The position numbers and the translations under genes were made by a program. From Microbacteriaceae bacterium (GTDB lineage: Bacteria > Actinomycetota > Actinomycetes > Actinomycetales > Microbacteriaceae), in contig JACMNE010000027.1 of the NCBI GenBank assembly GCA_014378715.1, forward strand, positions 1-40,322: a stretch of 40,322 nucleotides of DNA, given 5' to 3'. Position 1 is the first letter of the stretch. Each line of letters opens with the position of its first letter. The notes under the pieces were generated by a model, which saw only the letters and a program-made list of their open reading frames with translations, was not told the DNA's origin and did not search any database. Below are positions 37,184 to 40,322 of this stretch, in pieces.

Positions 37184-38305
37184 ATGTCGGCGACACCGGG
37201 ACTTGTCCTGCCCGACTTCCCGTGGGACTCGCTGGTGCCGTTCGCCGACCGCGCCCGCGCCCACCCCGACGGCATCGTCGACCTGTCCATCGGCTCGCCG
37301 GTCGACCCGACGCCTGCCGTGATCCGTGACGCCGTTGTCGCCGCGACCGATGCTCACTCGTACCCGGCCACCTCCGGCACCGGCGAGCTGCGTGAGTCCA
37401 TCGCGGCCTGGTTCGCCCGCCGCCGCGGTGTGATCGGGCTCACGGCGGCGAACACCCTCCCCACGATCGGGTCGAAGGAGCTGATCGCCGGGCTCCCGCT
37501 GTGGCTGGGGCTCGGCGCGGGCGACGTCGTCGTCTTCCCCACCACCGCGTACCCCACCTACGCGATCGGCGCGGCGCTCGCAGGAGCCACCGCGGTCGCC
37601 AGTGACGACCCAGCGCAGTGGCCGGCCGAGACGAGGCTCGTCTGGCTGAACAGTCCGGGCAACCCCGACGGGCGGGTGCTCAGCGTCGCGGAGCTGCGCG
37701 CCGCCGTCGAGCGCGCCCGCGAGTTGGGTGCCGTGGTCGTCGACGACGAGTGCTACGCCGAGCTCGCCTGGGACGCGCCCTACGCGGGCGCGCCGACGCC
37801 CAGCATCCTCGACCCCGCCGTGATCGGCGACTCCCGCCACCTCGTCCTCGCCGTCTATTCGCTCAGCAAGCAGTCGAACCTCGCCGGGTACCGCGCCGGA
37901 TTCGTCGCAGGCTGCTCCGACCTCATCGCCGGCCTCCTCGCCGTGCGCAAGCACCTCGGCCTGATCCCGCCCGCTCCGGTGCAGGCCGCGATGACTGCCG
38001 CCCTCGGCGACGACGCCCACGTCGCGAAGCAGCGGGAGCGCTACCGCGCCCGACGGTCCGTGCTCCGCGAGGCCCTCGAGGCCGCGGGGTTCCGCATCGA
38101 CCACAGCGAGGCTGGCCTATACCTCTGGGCGACGCGCGGGGACGACGCCTGGACGACGGTGGCCGAGATGGCCGAGCTCGGCATCCTCTGCGCGCCCGGC
38201 ACCTACTACGGGGCGGGTGCGGGCGAGCACGTGCGATTTGCCGTCACGGCCACCGATGAGCGCATCGGGGCCGCGGCCACCCGCTTGGCGACTTCCTCCA
38301 ACTGA
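37184..38305 (+). CDS. dapC: Succinyldiaminopimelate transaminase DapC (PLP class I aminotransferase)
   Basis: The 373-residue fold-type I aminotransferase has L-S-I-G-S-P-V-D-P-T-P near the N-terminus, the substrate/PLP region P-T-T-A-Y-P-T-Y, N-S-P-G-N-P-D-G, D-D-E-C-Y-A-E-L and the Schiff-base motif Y-S-L-S-K-Q-S-N with Lys229. Actinobacterial DapC converts N-succinyl-2-amino-6-ketopimelate to the amino compound in the lysine/diaminopimelate pathway, feeding cell-wall synthesis. The assignment rests on the motifs and on its place after fdxA, as in mycobacteria. Start ATG 37184 has AGAGGAG just upstream and lies inside a copy of the dispersed 11-mer. The frame upstream of 37184 is a shadow of fdxA. 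Confidence 0.9.
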   Translation: MSATPGLVLPDFPWDSLVPFADRARAHPDGIVDLSIGSPVDPTPAVIRDAVVAATDAHSYPATSGTGELRESIAAWFARRRGVIGLTAANTLPTIGSKELIAGLPLWLGLGAGDVVVFPTTAYPTYAIGAALAGATAVASDDPAQWPAETRLVWLNSPGNPDGRVLSVAELRAAVERARELGAVVVDDECYAELAWDAPYAGAPTPSILDPAVIGDSRHLVLAVYSLSKQSNLAGYRAGFVAGCSDLIAGLLAVRKHLGLIPPAPVQAAMTAALGDDAHVAKQRERYRARRSVLREALEAAGFRIDHSEAGLYLWATRGDDAWTTVAEMAELGILCAPGTYYGAGAGEHVRFAVTATDERIGAAATRLATSSN

Positions 38306-38350
38306 TCCGCCGGATGCTTGGCCGGTACATTGGTACCCCTCGTGTCCACT

Positions 38351-38356
38351 TAGGCT
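38351..38356 (+). promoter_or_regulatory. -10 box TAGGCT, leaderless promoter of gltA
   Basis: TAGGCT ends exactly 6 nt before GTG 38363; TTGGTA at 38330-38335 is a possible -35 at a short 15-bp spacing. An AGGAG touches the start codon but is too close to act as a normal ribosome site. Confidence 0.55.
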
Positions 38357-38362
38357 GTAGGA

Positions 38363-39664
<1,302 letters not shown>

Positions 39665-39715
39665 CGCGCCACACCGCCGGTCTGCTGTACCCCTCCCTCG
39701 AATGGGGGGCAGAGA

Positions 39716-39736
39716 GTAGCGCGGTCTCACCGCTAC
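39716..39736 (+). terminator. Possible weak terminator hairpin after gltA
   Basis: GTAGCG and CGCTAC form a 6-bp stem around a 9-nt loop, 51 nt after the gltA stop. The stem is short and there is no U-run. Its sequence resembles the upper half of the stem-loop at 16498-16532. Confidence 0.35.
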
Positions 39737-39761
39737 CATTCCTGGGCCAAAGTCGGCCCCC

Positions 39762-40232
39762 AGCATCCTCTTCTTCGAGGGCTTCTCACTGCATGCGTCG
39801 AGTATGTGCCGGGTGCTCTCCCGCGAGCCGATCCCGCGCCGGTTCGTGGAGATCGGGTTCATCGCCCTGCGCATCGGTGGATTCGTCGCCGCGGTGTTCC
39901 GGTTGCTCGACCCGGGCAAGGCCGCCGTATTCCTCGGCATCCAGCTCGGGCTCTTCGGCTTGAGCCGCAACATCCGCGGCAACCTGGCGATGACCTCGGC
40001 ATGGGTGGCCTCGACCACCAGATCGAGCACCTCCTCCTCCCCTCGATGCCGCGCTCGAGGCTGCGCAGGTCGGCGCCGATCGTTGCGGCCCACTGCCGCT
40101 CGCTCGCCGTGCCGTACGCAGACGGGACTCGCGGAGTACTCCGGCATCGTGCTGCGTTACATCAGCAGCGAGGGGCTCGGCCAGAAGGACCCGTTCGTGT
40201 GCCCGCTGGTGGCGTCGCTGCTCTCGTCGTAG
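39762..40232 (+). pseudogene. Fatty acid desaturase remnant (truncated, internal deletion, frameshifts)
   Basis: The frame starting around 39762 reads S-I-L-F-F-E-G-F-S-L-H-A-S-S, a membrane-desaturase segment, then F-V-E-I-G-F-I-A-L-R and G-I-Q-L-G-L-F-G. The next family block (A-P-N-H-K-G-M and about 30 residues) is absent and the text resumes at L-S-R-N-I-R-G-N-L-A-M. After that the third His box continues in another frame (G-L-D-H-Q-I-E-H-L-L-L-P-S-M-P, to V-P-Y-A-D), with the second His of the expected H-H pair changed to Leu. The original frame then returns (Q-T-G-L-A-E-Y-S-G-I-V-L-R-Y) to TAG at 40230. The N-terminal two thirds are missing. Several independent lesions mean this is a decayed gene, not one sequencing error. 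Confidence 0.8.
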
Positions 40233-40238
40233 CCGGCC

Positions 40239-40322
40239 GGGCTGTTCCCGGTCGCGCTGTTTCTGGCCGTGCTGTTTCTGGCCGCGAGTTCCCCCGCGGT
40301 GCTGTCCCCGACGGTGCTGTCC
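40239..40322 (+). repeat. 15-bp minisatellite (degenerate), running off the right edge
   Basis: Five full units and one partial unit, at 40239, 40254, 40269, 40284, 40299 and 40314, with consensus GNGCTGTTTCTGGCC drifting to GTGCTGTCCCCGACG. On the plus strand the unit encodes pentapeptides such as L-F-L-A-V. On the minus strand it encodes D/N-S-T-A/V-G-like units in an open frame from the window edge to a stop at 40157. Confidence 0.8.

Overview
The window is a continuous, gene-dense chromosomal segment of a high-GC actinobacterium. The family Microbacteriaceae is the best guess, inferred from a strong preference for G or C at third codon positions, mycothiol-type and DapC-type genes, a DtxR-like iron box, and leaderless -10 promoters. 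No rRNA, tRNA, IS element, phage gene or CRISPR array was seen. Almost everything reads as core metabolism and transport.

Layout. (1) Positions 1-5213, plus strand: the tail of a VOC/PhnB-like protein, an SRAP DNA-protein-crosslink protein, a GNAT acetyltransferase, a CHY zinc-finger protein, a flavin disulfide-reductase-type enzyme and an ABC-F ATPase. (2) 5236-8502, minus: a Cys-type sulfatase and the formylglycine-generating enzyme that should activate it. (3) 8589-13775, plus: PhnA-like protein, a 49-residue membrane protein, a tandem glycine riboswitch and the glycine cleavage operon gcvT-gcvH-gcvP. A terminator shared with a convergent CPBP protease follows. (4) 14871-29568: two adjacent oligopeptide/dipeptide ABC importer loci. 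Locus A is SBP-permease-permease-fused ATPase. Locus B is SBP-enlarged permease-permease-(antisense PH-domain gene)-fused ATPase-second SBP. Both start with a similar promoter region (a GTTAC-n6-GTAAC-like palindrome about 39 bp before a TAGGGT box). In both, a stem-loop and a C-rich, G-poor stretch separate the binding-protein gene from the permeases. (5) 29774-31699: typA with a structured leader. (6) 31775-35169, minus: the iron-uptake operon efeU-efeO-efeB under a DtxR-like box. (7) 35346-39664: a broken VOC gene, then mshB (with a membrane tail), fdxA, dapC and gltA on the plus strand. (8) 39665-40322: a decayed fatty-acid desaturase and a 15-bp minisatellite running off the window edge.

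The genes form three clear functional units: glycine-sensing control of glycine catabolism; duplicated peptide uptake with three paralogous lipoprotein receptors; and iron uptake by the EfeUOB ferrous-iron/DyP-peroxidase system. The most striking signal not explained by genes is an 11-mer, AGCGGATGTCG, found 16 times exactly, on both strands. It forces otherwise rare codons and looks selected at the DNA level. A second is a set of genes whose -10 box ends exactly 6 nt before the start codon, implying leaderless mRNAs.

No gene-free stretch exceeds about 300 bases except the final 658 bases, which hold the desaturase remnant and the repeat. The larger gaps (14602-14870, 20270-20535, 9094-9349, 29569-29773, 35170-35345, 22306-22474, 16482-16636) are described feature by feature.
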